Source of the DNA: JL08 sp965363755
GTDB lineage: Bacteria > Pseudomonadota > Alphaproteobacteria > Rhodobacterales > Rhodobacteraceae
NCBI GenBank assembly: GCA_965363755.1
Contig: CBDTVL010000068.1
Location: 1-15,837 of the forward strand
DNA length: 15,837 bases
Reading direction: 5' to 3'
The notes beneath the pieces are model-generated. The model was not told the DNA's origin. It saw only the letters and a program-made list of their open reading frames with translations, and did not search any database. The translations under genes were made by a program, and so were the position numbers. This document shows, piece after piece, positions 6,469 to 15,382 of the stretch; the first letter of the stretch is position 1, and every line of letters starts with the position of its first letter.

Positions 6469-9119
6469 GCAGATATTCCGCTCAGGATGCGCCCAAGTCT
6501 CAGATTCTGTTCCACATTGGCGACACCGTTATTGCCATCCTTGGCGTTGTCGATGAACAGGGATTCAAGTGCAAATACCCAGTCGCTCCAAAGCTCCTCG
6601 GCGGCCGGACGTGGATGTTCAGGCAAGCTTTCAATCCGATCCACTGTCTGCCTAGGTGCAAAAACCGGCCTTGTTGTGCCGTCGTTGCTCTGAACCTGCG
6701 GACGTTTGTCTAGGGCGACAGTGTTCATTCCCAATGTCGAAACGAACCCGTTAATGGACTCGGCGCTCAGGATCGACGCGGGGCCAGCCTGCTTTTCTAC
6801 GTTGAGGCCGAAACTAATGCCCGTCAGGCCATCCACAATCTCCCGACTTAGTCCAACACGGCGAACCGCGTGAATCATCTCAGCGATCAATTCGGATGCG
6901 GCTACATCCCCCAGACCATATGCTTTGCGTTGGCCTGTGGCGTCCCGAAACTGTTTCAGAGCATCTATCCAAGTTTCAATTGCGGTCTCGGCCTGAAACT
7001 CTTCGAGAGACATTGTGCGTATGTCGTCACCCGATTTCGCAGCCTTAGCCCGTGGGCCTTCTGACTGCACAGGCATCGGGCGGACAGGACGGCCCGGCCG
7101 CTGAACATGTGCAGTTTGATGCGCAGCTGTGACGGCACTGCCGCCAGCGGCGCTCATTGCGTTGTCGATCCGCACCGAACTGGGCACCCTGGACACGCGG
7201 CTTTGCACGATTTCCTGATCCACCATCAATGCTGCCAGCATGGCGCCAAAACGCCTGCGTGACAAAACATCCTCGAGATCGTCAATGACAGCTGAGGCAG
7301 TTTTTTGTTTGTCCGCAACTCGGTTTTCGATGTCATCAGACACATGGAACGGTAACATCGCCTGCCCGATATTGGTCGATAGGGCGGTTAGCTGGACCCT
7401 GATCTGAACTAACTTACTGTCGGGTGTGCAAACTCTGGCCAGTTGATCAGTCAGATAACGCACGCCGCCATCGTTCAGGCTAAGAGCCGCATCCCAGGCT
7501 GCCGCAGGATCCGCAAAATGCCGCTGAACTGAAGGTGCCTGCAGGCAGCCATCGCGCAACTCTGCTACCCTCTCGCGTTTTTCTTCCCGAATACCGATTT
7601 CGCGTTTGTCGGCGTCATAATCCAGCAAGCCGTCAACATAGAAGTTTGGATTTCTGAGCCAATAACAATTCTGGAAAGGTTCATTTGGACGCCATTCGCT
7701 GACCCAGCTATCGCGGCTACGACCGAATTTTTCAATAAGAGACGCCTGCAGTCGCCGTTCAAAACGAGTCGACTCGCCGCCTTCTGCAGCGGAATCGCCC
7801 AAATGTTTGTCGAACTTGGTGAGTACAAAGAAAAGCCCGCATTCTGACTGTTCCCGCAAGATCGGTGTGCTGCCATGGGTTGTGGATATCCAGTTTTCCA
7901 CCAACGTCGGCAGATCCAGTGTCTCCATGTTGCTGTCCGGAATGCACAGCAACATGGACGTGATCTCCTGATTGGCGACGTATCGGTCAAACAGATAGGC
8001 AACTTTGCTGCGCAGCAATAACTCTGGCAAAGCCGTGTCGGCGTCTTCGAGCGTTTTTGACAGAGGCTGTTCAAAACGATTGCGCGCACCCGGGAAATCC
8101 AGCAGATCAGTGTATGCAAACAGCTCGGAGGGTTGGTCGCGCATGGGTATCACCAGTTCGGCGGCCAATGCGCAAATCTGAGATCGATCCATCGTTACCA
8201 CTTTGCCGTCGGGCGTATAAAGCGACAAGGCTGTATCCTGATCACCCTTTCGGAGCGTTTTTACGTCAATAATTGAGGTCTCGCGCGGCACCAGCGCATC
8301 AAGACCGACAAAGACCTCCTCTGCGTGCGAAATCTGCGCCAGTGACTGGGCCAATCCTTGGTACAGTTCGGTCAAAGGCTGGTGTCCGCCCCAAAGGATG
8401 CTTAGAAAGTCTGCCCTGTCCGCGCTGGAAAGTGTCGGTGCAATAACTGCTGCCTCGTCCCAAAACGATCTCAGCGCCGCCGCATAAGCACTGCGACCGA
8501 AGGTTGCGTCGACATATTCAGCGATTTCGTAGACATCGTCCAAATCAAGACCCGGTGCCGTTTGTCTGGCCTTTTCCTTGAAAGCATCCAGATGCGCCGA
8601 TAATTGCGCAGCCTCCAAAGGCGCTTCGGACTGGTCGCCGTCCATATAAAAACTGTTGATGATGGTGCGCGCGATGTCGGATTCGCTGAGCAGCGTCAGT
8701 TTGATCGGGAAACCCTTGGGGGTGGGTTCCCGGGAGATGGTAAAGCGCGTGACCACCCCGGTGCTCTCGCCCTCACCTTCCGGGTTGATTTCACGGATGT
8801 AGTCCAGCGCGCCGTTCGGGTCCTCAAAATCGGCAACCAATCGCCCGCCCTCGGGCCGTGCAAGCACAGACACAAGAAAGGACTTTCCCGCTTGGCTCGG
8901 ACCAAAAACACTTACGGCCATGTTGGACGCAGCCGCGCGCTCAAGCTTGGCAGCGCGGCGCACGCTATTGCGCACCAATTTCACAAGAGACTTATGCTCG
9001 AGGCCCACCAAATCCCGGTTTTCGGGATCGTTGATCCAGCCTAACATTTCACGGCACAATTGGGCGATCCTGGCGCAGTCAGTGACCAGGCTTTCTTGGC
9101 TTGTCATCTCAGTATTCAC
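6465..9119 (-). CDS. srfC: SrfC-family virulence factor, large GTPase-like P-loop protein
   Basis: An 884-residue cytoplasmic protein, the usual size for the SrfC family (putative bacterial virulence factor). The N-terminal VFGPSQAGKSFLVS (Walker A at residues 73-80) is the family's diagnostic stretch. GTPase-like motifs follow: a possible switch Thr at 124 in GESTGVVTRF, DFPG at 341-344 as the G3 motif, and TKFD at 434-437 as G4, which implies guanine preference. The long helical C-terminal half (about 550-880) contains a Pro/Arg-rich stretch at 670-700 and recalls large dynamin-like or septin-like GTPases in general layout only. No signal peptide or membrane span is seen. It directly follows srfB (3-base gap), the order known from Salmonella srfABC. 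The start taken is GTG at 9119, but it sits directly against AGGGG; the in-frame ATG at 9107, about 11 bases from that GAGGGG, is a credible alternative. Function in any organism is poorly defined. Confidence 0.92.
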   Translation of the reverse strand: MNTEMTSQESLVTDCARIAQLCREMLGWINDPENRDLVGLEHKSLVKLVRNSVRRAAKLERAAASNMAVSVFGPSQAGKSFLVSVLARPEGGRLVADFEDPNGALDYIREINPEGEGESTGVVTRFTISREPTPKGFPIKLTLLSESDIARTIINSFYMDGDQSEAPLEAAQLSAHLDAFKEKARQTAPGLDLDDVYEIAEYVDATFGRSAYAAALRSFWDEAAVIAPTLSSADRADFLSILWGGHQPLTELYQGLAQSLAQISHAEEVFVGLDALVPRETSIIDVKTLRKGDQDTALSLYTPDGKVVTMDRSQICALAAELVIPMRDQPSELFAYTDLLDFPGARNRFEQPLSKTLEDADTALPELLLRSKVAYLFDRYVANQEITSMLLCIPDSNMETLDLPTLVENWISTTHGSTPILREQSECGLFFVLTKFDKHLGDSAAEGGESTRFERRLQASLIEKFGRSRDSWVSEWRPNEPFQNCYWLRNPNFYVDGLLDYDADKREIGIREEKRERVAELRDGCLQAPSVQRHFADPAAAWDAALSLNDGGVRYLTDQLARVCTPDSKLVQIRVQLTALSTNIGQAMLPFHVSDDIENRVADKQKTASAVIDDLEDVLSRRRFGAMLAALMVDQEIVQSRVSRVPSSVRIDNAMSAAGGSAVTAAHQTAHVQRPGRPVRPMPVQSEGPRAKAAKSGDDIRTMSLEEFQAETAIETWIDALKQFRDATGQRKAYGLGDVAASELIAEMIHAVRRVGLSREIVDGLTGISFGLNVEKQAGPASILSAESINGFVSTLGMNTVALDKRPQVQSNDGTTRPVFAPRQTVDRIESLPEHPRPAAEELWSDWVFALESLFIDNAKDGNNGVANVEQNLRLGRILSGISA

Positions 9120-9122
9120 CCC

Positions 9123-12100
9123 TCAGAGCCGGAAAAGACCTGTGTCAATCCAGTATTCATCTTCAAATCCAAGCGTTTGCAATCGCAGCTGAACTTCGGT
9201 CGTTTTCATGCCCGTACCCTCGTTGTCTTCAACCTCGACAACCGAAATGGCCTCGCGCATGGCTTCGCGACGAAGAGCGGTGTCAGAAGTCATCGTGTCG
9301 GTGTCGTCATCAAATTCGGTACGCTCAAGTGAGACATTTAGCGGAGTACGCGCCTGCGCCGATGAGTTGCCAAAATCCATCCGGTAGAGCGGCGTTGTTG
9401 TCCAGCGCTCCATCGGCAGTTGCCGTGACCCGATGTAGATTGGCGTATACATTTTGAGCGCCGCCATTAGTTCGCTTTCGGTTTTTCTGCCATCCAAATC
9501 AACATTCGAGAACAACAACCGTTCATTCATGATCTGGCCCGAGCTGTCCATCTCACCAATAAAGCGCGCGGTCGAGCGCATCCGAAAGGCCTTTGTTGCA
9601 ACTTTGAAATTTGGCATCCGACTTTCACTGAGCGCGATCAGCATGCCACCTACGGCCACCGTGGATTTGGGATCTCCAATGCGTTGCGTCAGGGGGTCGC
9701 GAAATGGATACCAACGACCGGCCTTGTAGCTGTGCATCGATATCAGTCGATGTGGAGGCACCACGAGCATCTCTTCGAGCACGGCGCGCACTGCCGGCAG
9801 ACGCGAAGGTCGACCAGTGAGCAGGACAACATCAACACCCAACTGGTCAATAATTTCAGCAAGATTGCTCAGCGCTTTCTGGAAGACTTCTCTGGCAATA
9901 GCGTCAATTTCTTCGCGGCTATAGTTCAGCACTACGTCCGCCAACCGAAAACTCTCGGCCCCCAGATCACGTGCGGCATCCTCAAGATAAGAGATCAATG
10001 ATTGCGGAAGGTCCAGAGAGGCTGTCTCGATCGCCTCTGCAACACCGTATGACGGAGTATTGGGTTGCGCGAATTTGTCACTGTCACTTGCTGCATCAAG
10101 GCCCAGAACATCAGCCACTTTCAGTGTCAGGCTATCGAACTCTTCCGCTGTTTCACATCCCTTGAGAATGGCGGTGGCCAATGGCATGAGCGCCCGCAAG
10201 GCAAATTGACGGCGCCTCTGGATCATTTGCTGGTCTTGCCCAGCAAGATCACCGGCAAAAAGCTCGCTCAGCTTTTCACGCACAAACCGCCCCCCGGCTG
10301 CCTCGATTTCTTCCTGCAGTCTGGGTATAATGATTGACGCGATGATGCGCTGCATCAATTCGTCCCCGGCCACTCGAAAGCCCTCGCGGAAGGTTTGTTG
10401 CGGGTTCAGGACGCGGTTCGCTTCGCCCCAAAAAGTTGTCACCATCAAGTCGGTTGTGCCGCCACCGATGTCGATGCAGGCCAGACGCAGGGATGGCGTT
10501 GCAGTTGCGCCTTCGGCCTCAGGGCGTGGCGTCCCCTTGAGTGCGAGAAACTGGTCGATACGCCCGTCAAATTTTTGGGTCAATTCAGAAAACAGGTAGA
10601 CCAACTGGGTGCAACTTGCTTCGTCCCAGTCGACGATCAGTTCCGGCGGACGCGAAATTGCGCTTTCGCCATCCTGAAGCCCGATCAGAGACCACACCAG
10701 TGATAGAGCCCCTTTGGCTTGCGATCGGATGATAGCCTGCTCTTGTGCCGTAATTGCCGTCGGCAGCGTCAGGATGATCCGGTCTAAGTGCCTGGGCAGT
10801 TCAGACTGCGCCCTGCGCGACCTGGAGCCGGGTGCATTTACCTGCACAAGTGCATGCGCGATAATTTCGGCCAGCATGAAGCCAAACAGCGATGAACGCG
10901 AAAAACGTGGCCGTATTGCTGGCGTTTGGGATGCTGTGCCACGCGGCCGGATGCGACGGGCTTCATCTTGTTTCACTTGCTCCAGAACGTCGCCGGCTTC
11001 GTTCATGAAACGCATGGCGGCCCTAACGGACTTTGGTAGGTTGTTAGGATCCGAATGGTGATGGAAGCGCCAGTCCTGCTGAACCGGATTGTTGTCCCAC
11101 AGATATCGTTTGGGGCTCGAAACCCCAGATGCCGTTTCGGTGCCCTCTTCGGATGCAACCAGTCGTAAGGCTTCCGGCCCCATGCGCACAAAACTTGGCC
11201 AGAGGAAGGCATTTCGCCTGCCGGACCGGCTCGCGTAGCGTTCCTCGCCCATTTTGTGTTCAGAGAATTCCACCCGGCTTTCGAACAGGCCCGAATAGGA
11301 AAATTCTGGCCGCGAAAGGTCGCGAACTTCCAAGGAAAAAGACCGTGCCAGATCGACGCGCGCCTCGCCTGGAAACCGCTCGATCATGATGCCGCAGGTT
11401 CTGGAATTGCCGACATCCAAAACCAGATCAACTTCGACCGGGGTAACACTTTCTCGCTGGCTGACGGTGTTCACAAAGCGGATAGTTGGAATGTCGACGG
11501 CTTTGTCCAAAAGCGCGACATAGGCTAGATACCGCGCCCAATGTTCAAACTGGTGCGGTAAAGAGTCATGGGTGAATCTCCGGCCCGGCCGCTCGGCGCG
11601 CTTGAAGTAGATGAACAGCTCTTCCAGCCAGTCGGAGACCCATTGCTGCGGATCAAGAGTCGTTCCGTCGTCGGTTTTTTCGGGCCGACGCAGAAACCAA
11701 TCCATCTGGGCGGGTTCTGAAACGAACCTGAATTCCCGTGATTTGGCAGCGTCCGTGCGATCAGGGGCGACATATTGAAAACTCTGTTCACCGCTCACGA
11801 GTGCCGTATCCAAAGCAAGCTGCACCCTATGCGTGTGACCGGTTGTCGGGTCTGGTTGCGAAAGCTCAACAGTGCGCAATCGCGCCCAACTTGATGGGCC
11901 CGGATCAAACCGCTCTTCTCCTGCGGGGCCACGGTCGTTTTTCACTCTGAGGACCGGGACCGGAACCCATTTTGCCAAAAACGGTTCGAGTGCTGCGACA
12001 GGGCGCACTGAGTAAAAGTCGTCGTCTGGCCCACCGGCATCTTCTATCTGACGATCGGTCTCTTCGTCACCCGTCAGAGGCAACAAAGCGCGCTCGATAT

Positions 12101-12272
12101 TTTGTGCATCGCCACCGACCGCGCGTTCAACAAATCTGGCGCTTTTGACGTTGATGTCATCCAATGAGAATCCGAAGTCCAGAATTTGAACCCCAGAATA
12201 CGGAACAATAGTAACGTCTTCTCTCCATTGCGGGATACTTGCCAGTTGTTCGGATCGATGTGTCGTCTTCAC
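9123..12272 (-). CDS. srfB: SrfB-family virulence factor, large actin/HSP70-fold ATPase-like protein
   Basis: A 1049-residue cytoplasmic protein of SrfB-family length. It carries the signature loops of the actin/HSP70/hexokinase ATPase fold: phosphate-1 loop LVLDVGNSRTCG at about 283-294, phosphate-2 loop IDIGGGTTDLMV at about 600-611, and an adenosine-type motif LLTGRPSRLPAVR at 817-829, with STVAVGGMLIA near 870. The fold is preceded by about 280 residues of unknown N-terminal domain and interrupted by a large insertion (about 300-490), which is far bulkier than DnaK or MreB. ATP binding is well supported; polymerisation or chaperone action is only conjecture. The start is GTG at 12272, overlapping the SrfA-like stop as GTGA, with GGAG placed 7 bases upstream, so the GTG is convincing. 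The srfC gene follows after 3 bases; the two products are likely partners because the pair is conserved in srfABC loci. Confidence 0.94.
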   Translation of the reverse strand: MKTTHRSEQLASIPQWREDVTIVPYSGVQILDFGFSLDDINVKSARFVERAVGGDAQNIERALLPLTGDEETDRQIEDAGGPDDDFYSVRPVAALEPFLAKWVPVPVLRVKNDRGPAGEERFDPGPSSWARLRTVELSQPDPTTGHTHRVQLALDTALVSGEQSFQYVAPDRTDAAKSREFRFVSEPAQMDWFLRRPEKTDDGTTLDPQQWVSDWLEELFIYFKRAERPGRRFTHDSLPHQFEHWARYLAYVALLDKAVDIPTIRFVNTVSQRESVTPVEVDLVLDVGNSRTCGIMIERFPGEARVDLARSFSLEVRDLSRPEFSYSGLFESRVEFSEHKMGEERYASRSGRRNAFLWPSFVRMGPEALRLVASEEGTETASGVSSPKRYLWDNNPVQQDWRFHHHSDPNNLPKSVRAAMRFMNEAGDVLEQVKQDEARRIRPRGTASQTPAIRPRFSRSSLFGFMLAEIIAHALVQVNAPGSRSRRAQSELPRHLDRIILTLPTAITAQEQAIIRSQAKGALSLVWSLIGLQDGESAISRPPELIVDWDEASCTQLVYLFSELTQKFDGRIDQFLALKGTPRPEAEGATATPSLRLACIDIGGGTTDLMVTTFWGEANRVLNPQQTFREGFRVAGDELMQRIIASIIIPRLQEEIEAAGGRFVREKLSELFAGDLAGQDQQMIQRRRQFALRALMPLATAILKGCETAEEFDSLTLKVADVLGLDAASDSDKFAQPNTPSYGVAEAIETASLDLPQSLISYLEDAARDLGAESFRLADVVLNYSREEIDAIAREVFQKALSNLAEIIDQLGVDVVLLTGRPSRLPAVRAVLEEMLVVPPHRLISMHSYKAGRWYPFRDPLTQRIGDPKSTVAVGGMLIALSESRMPNFKVATKAFRMRSTARFIGEMDSSGQIMNERLLFSNVDLDGRKTESELMAALKMYTPIYIGSRQLPMERWTTTPLYRMDFGNSSAQARTPLNVSLERTEFDDDTDTMTSDTALRREAMREAISVVEVEDNEGTGMKTTEVQLRLQTLGFEDEYWIDTGLFRL

Positions 12273-13492
12273 TCTGATACTCCGATTGTCTTCTTCCAGT
12301 CGCGCTGGGTCTTTGAGACCGTAGCAGTGAAGGTCTGCGCCGGTCTATCTCGTTGAGTGACACGCAGCGTAAAACTGACCGGACCTTCGTTGCGTACTTG
12401 TGACAGGCGCACCCTCAAATTGTAATGTCCAAGGACAGGGTCAACAAAATAAATGTTTTCGACCGGGTCGCCAACGGCGTCTTCGGTTTTGACATTTGCG
12501 TCAACATCAAGCGTCCCATTACACGCAGAGCGGGTCCGAAAATCTACGGTTACCTCTGTCGGACAGGTCACCTGCAAGTCGAGGTCATCTTTGGTATTCC
12601 AAATCAGAGAAAACCCCAGATCGCCCTGTTTTGCGCCGCTTTTCTTGAGCCTTCGTTCCAACTCGGCTTTATCCGTGACCGGAGCTTCAGAGCCTGAATA
12701 GTCAGGTTGGCACATGCGTGTTTGAAGGGCCAACTCCCGTTCGAGCGCTGCAACTTCGTCTTCGAGCACATAGGTCTGGTCACCGGAAACAACCACGGTC
12801 TTTGCAGGCTCGGGACAGAAATAAAACCCGCTGCGTCCAACGCCGCAAGGCTCAATCAATAGATACAGGATTGCAGCCAGAATGAGGCCAAGCAATAGCC
12901 AACCAAGCAATAAAAGCAGGGACCAGAGCCAACCAAAACCCCGTCCAGCCGCGTGTCCGGAATCGCCCGCTTGCCCACCAAACGCGGTCACGGGCTTTGC
13001 GGAATGACGCGGAATGAGGCCGGTCAATATGCCACGTACGTTTTGCTGATCGTCCCGAGCCCAGGCCCAACTGACCAATACGGGGTGCAGAGCATTGTTC
13101 GTGTCCCGCACAACATAGATCATGTCGTCGCTCGGGATCTCCAGAGCATTGGTGAGCGCATCCGCCAGCCTCTGATCTTGGGGTGACAGGCTTTCGTTGA
13201 GACGGCCGGCCTCAGCCAAAATGTCCTGAACCAATACTCCCAAAGCTTCACGAACGCTGTCCTGGTCTTCACTTTCCAGGTCCGCAAGTGGCACAGCCTT
13301 GCCGGAGATAGGGGCATACCAGTCAAACCTATCGCCATAAGACGTCGCCACCGGTTCCGAAAACAGGTTGGCGTGACGGTCGCCAAGTCGGTCGCGGAGG
13401 CTCCCTGACACCAACTCGTATGACCTTTGCGCCGCTGAACCCAGCGGCCTCAGACCCTCAGAGGAAGTGGTGACAAGGAAAGCTTCAAACAT
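12269..13492 (-). CDS. SrfA-like bitopic membrane protein with periplasmic DUF2135-like beta-sandwich
   Basis: A 407-residue protein. Residues 1-150 are a soluble domain (LFSEPV at 43-48, DWYAP at 57-61, MIYVVRDT at 124-131) that is clearly paralogous to the N-terminus of the protease encoded just upstream. A strong membrane span lies at about 187-213. Residues about 240-292 are charged and helical, a probable coiled coil. Residues about 293-385 form a domain with WNTKDDLDLQVTCP, a Cys pair (310, 324), GTLDVDAN and VENIYF...GHYNLRVRL, the pattern of DUF2135/YfaP-like beta-sandwich domains. With no signal peptide, the predicted topology is N-in, C-out. The position before srfB matches srfA of Salmonella; identity with SrfA is inferred from position and size, hence no symbol. 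The start ATG lies 15 bases after the protease stop and has no obvious ribosome site. Confidence 0.88.
   Translation of the reverse strand: MFEAFLVTTSSEGLRPLGSAAQRSYELVSGSLRDRLGDRHANLFSEPVATSYGDRFDWYAPISGKAVPLADLESEDQDSVREALGVLVQDILAEAGRLNESLSPQDQRLADALTNALEIPSDDMIYVVRDTNNALHPVLVSWAWARDDQQNVRGILTGLIPRHSAKPVTAFGGQAGDSGHAAGRGFGWLWSLLLLLGWLLLGLILAAILYLLIEPCGVGRSGFYFCPEPAKTVVVSGDQTYVLEDEVAALERELALQTRMCQPDYSGSEAPVTDKAELERRLKKSGAKQGDLGFSLIWNTKDDLDLQVTCPTEVTVDFRTRSACNGTLDVDANVKTEDAVGDPVENIYFVDPVLGHYNLRVRLSQVRNEGPVSFTLRVTQRDRPAQTFTATVSKTQRDWKKTIGVSE
12280..12283 (-). promoter_or_regulatory. Ribosome binding site supporting the GTG start of srfB
   Basis: GGAG is placed 7 bases upstream of the GTG at 12272, inside the last codons of the SrfA-like gene. 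It decides the start: the GTG shares its last two bases with the preceding TGA stop, so SrfB translation is coupled to SrfA-like translation. Confidence 0.65.
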
Positions 13493-13507
13493 TGCGCGTC
13501 AACCGAT

Positions 13508-15376
13508 CTACTCTTTGACCGGCTTGGCGGGTGTCGCATCCGTCTTTCCATCCTGAGATGGCGTTTTTGAGGCTTCAGGCGTCTGGTCGTTGCTTGCCGT
13601 TGCGGCGCCGGGTCTAAGGACCACAGGTGCACAAGCCGCAGTTTCCACTTGAAGGCGTGCGTCGGTGTCTTTGAGAAATTCCAACAGATCGGAGGACGCC
13701 AGCGCAAACCCACGGTTCTGCATCTTGCCTTTGCGCACAAACGTATTGACGCCAACCAGTCGCCCACACATGTCGACGAGAGGGCCGCCAGAGTTACCAG
13801 ACGAAAGCGCCGCAGAATGCATCAGCACATGGGTTTCCGGACCAATTTTTTGTTCAGTATTTATTGATCCGTCCGTCATCGTCAGTTCAGGCATTGCCGT
13901 TGCATTGCCAGATGTTAAAGCGGAAAATCCAACATCAGTTGCAAGAACATCTGCCGGAAATCCAGCGGCGACGACGTTGTTGAGCTTTAAGCTGTCGGCC
14001 GATTGCAGCACAGTGAATACAGGAAGGGTTTCATTCTCAATTCTTAACAAGGCAAAGTCCGCTCCGGTCTGATCGAGCGGGCCAACTGACTTGATCACTT
14101 TGGCGGCGACGGGTTTCGCAAGCGTCTTGTTGACGACGTACAGATCGCCGCCGTTGTCGAGGATCGCTTCCACAACATGGTTGTTGGTCACAATCAGCCC
14201 CGGCCCAACGGAAAGCCCGGACCCAAGTTCCAGTTTCCCCTCCGCGACAGCAAGAACCAAGACCGTACGTGCCTCGATCAGGGTGGCCAAAGAGACCTTG
14301 GATATCTCTTCAGTTGACCCACCTTCCGGAACTTCGGCGGCCGGGTCAGGCACAAGTATCCGGCTTGCATGGCTGGGCAGAATTGCATCTGGAGGCACGT
14401 CACTTGCTTTTCCGGCGGCCCCCTCTTTGCTTCTCGGAGAATACGGAAGTAATCCGTCAGGTGTTCTGCCGTCAGGCAGCACCAGAGTGCCGTCCGCCCG
14501 GCAGAGGGCATTATCCAATGCGTCTTGCAAGGCGTTTCGGCGGGTTCTCAGACTCTGGTTTAAGGCCTGTACTGCGGCCTCAGCATATTCGTCGGTCACC
14601 ACGACATCCTGTGCATGGTGCGGGAAAAGACGTGACCCGGGCAACCACAGCCAAGCCAGAAAAGCCCCTGAGACAATCAACAGGATTAGCAAAGGAAGCC
14701 ACGCAATCGGACTAAGCGTCGTGCGCTTTACCGGCGGCAGGCCGTCCGGAGGCAAGGTCCCCGCCAAAAGCGGTACAGATCCACTGCCATCAGCGGATTG
14801 ATTGGCGGTAATCGGCGATTTTGCAACGTCATTGGTGCTTGCTTGCGCCGCCATCGGGCTGGTCGAGGCGACGCCAAGAATACCCGGCAATGCAAGGTAT
14901 TTTCCCATCGTCTTGTCATAGTGTTGCGCAATGCTGCCACCGCCTGAAACAGCGGGGTCGGGACGCAACCCCCACTTGAAAATCACAGGGGTGTCGCCGA
15001 CCACTCTCACAAAATCTTCGTCCGCTACACTGAGGGCCGCCTGAACAAGATCAGCATTCCCGTCGTTTTGTGCCATAGTTCGTAGGGGTCGCAGATGGTC
15101 GGCGAGATAAGCCTCTATTTTGGTCCTCTCGGTCGGTGACAGCGACGACAGCGGGCGTGAACTACCTTCAAAATCGGTATACCATGACACCGTCGCGGGC
15201 GCTTCGTCATTGCCCATGCTGATGAGCGGTTCGGCAAATAGTGCCGCAACTTCGGGGCCCGCTCTGTCCAGTAGGAAAGCCTTCAGTTCGGCATGGCGCT
15301 CAAGTGCAGTCAGCCCATCCACCAAGATAAAATTGTCTTGGGACACCTGCGTCTTTGTCAGAAAATGATCTGCCAT
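13508..15376 (-). CDS. Membrane-anchored trypsin-like serine protease with SrfA-like N-terminal domain
   Basis: A 622-residue protein. Residues about 15-140 match the N-terminus of the following SrfA-like protein (LFAEPL at 46-51, WYTDFEG at 65-71, DFVRVVGDT at 121-129). A Ser/Pro/Gly-rich linker leads to one membrane span at about 222-246. The periplasmic part contains a helical segment (about 263-293), a linker, and a trypsin-like domain (about 362-575) with the complete triad: His400 in TNNHVV, Asp440 in GADFALLRI and Ser529 in SSGNSGGPL. The fold resembles the HtrA/DegP catalytic domain, but no PDZ domain follows; instead there is a disordered Ala/Thr/Pro/Lys tail (about 585-622). An active periplasmic endopeptidase is predicted; its substrate is unknown, with the Cys-containing neighbours as candidates. 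A strong AGGAG 6 bases before the ATG fixes the start. Confidence 0.92.
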   Translation of the reverse strand: MADHFLTKTQVSQDNFILVDGLTALERHAELKAFLLDRAGPEVAALFAEPLISMGNDEAPATVSWYTDFEGSSRPLSSLSPTERTKIEAYLADHLRPLRTMAQNDGNADLVQAALSVADEDFVRVVGDTPVIFKWGLRPDPAVSGGGSIAQHYDKTMGKYLALPGILGVASTSPMAAQASTNDVAKSPITANQSADGSGSVPLLAGTLPPDGLPPVKRTTLSPIAWLPLLILLIVSGAFLAWLWLPGSRLFPHHAQDVVVTDEYAEAAVQALNQSLRTRRNALQDALDNALCRADGTLVLPDGRTPDGLLPYSPRSKEGAAGKASDVPPDAILPSHASRILVPDPAAEVPEGGSTEEISKVSLATLIEARTVLVLAVAEGKLELGSGLSVGPGLIVTNNHVVEAILDNGGDLYVVNKTLAKPVAAKVIKSVGPLDQTGADFALLRIENETLPVFTVLQSADSLKLNNVVAAGFPADVLATDVGFSALTSGNATAMPELTMTDGSINTEQKIGPETHVLMHSAALSSGNSGGPLVDMCGRLVGVNTFVRKGKMQNRGFALASSDLLEFLKDTDARLQVETAACAPVVLRPGAATASNDQTPEASKTPSQDGKTDATPAKPVKE

Positions 15377-15382
15377 TGCCGA

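Noticed and set aside
7565..8119. A 184-codon minus-strand frame inside srfC
   Set aside because: It is a frame-shifted reading of srfC; the srfC frame carries conserved GTPase motifs on both sides with no break, so there is no sign of a real frameshift.
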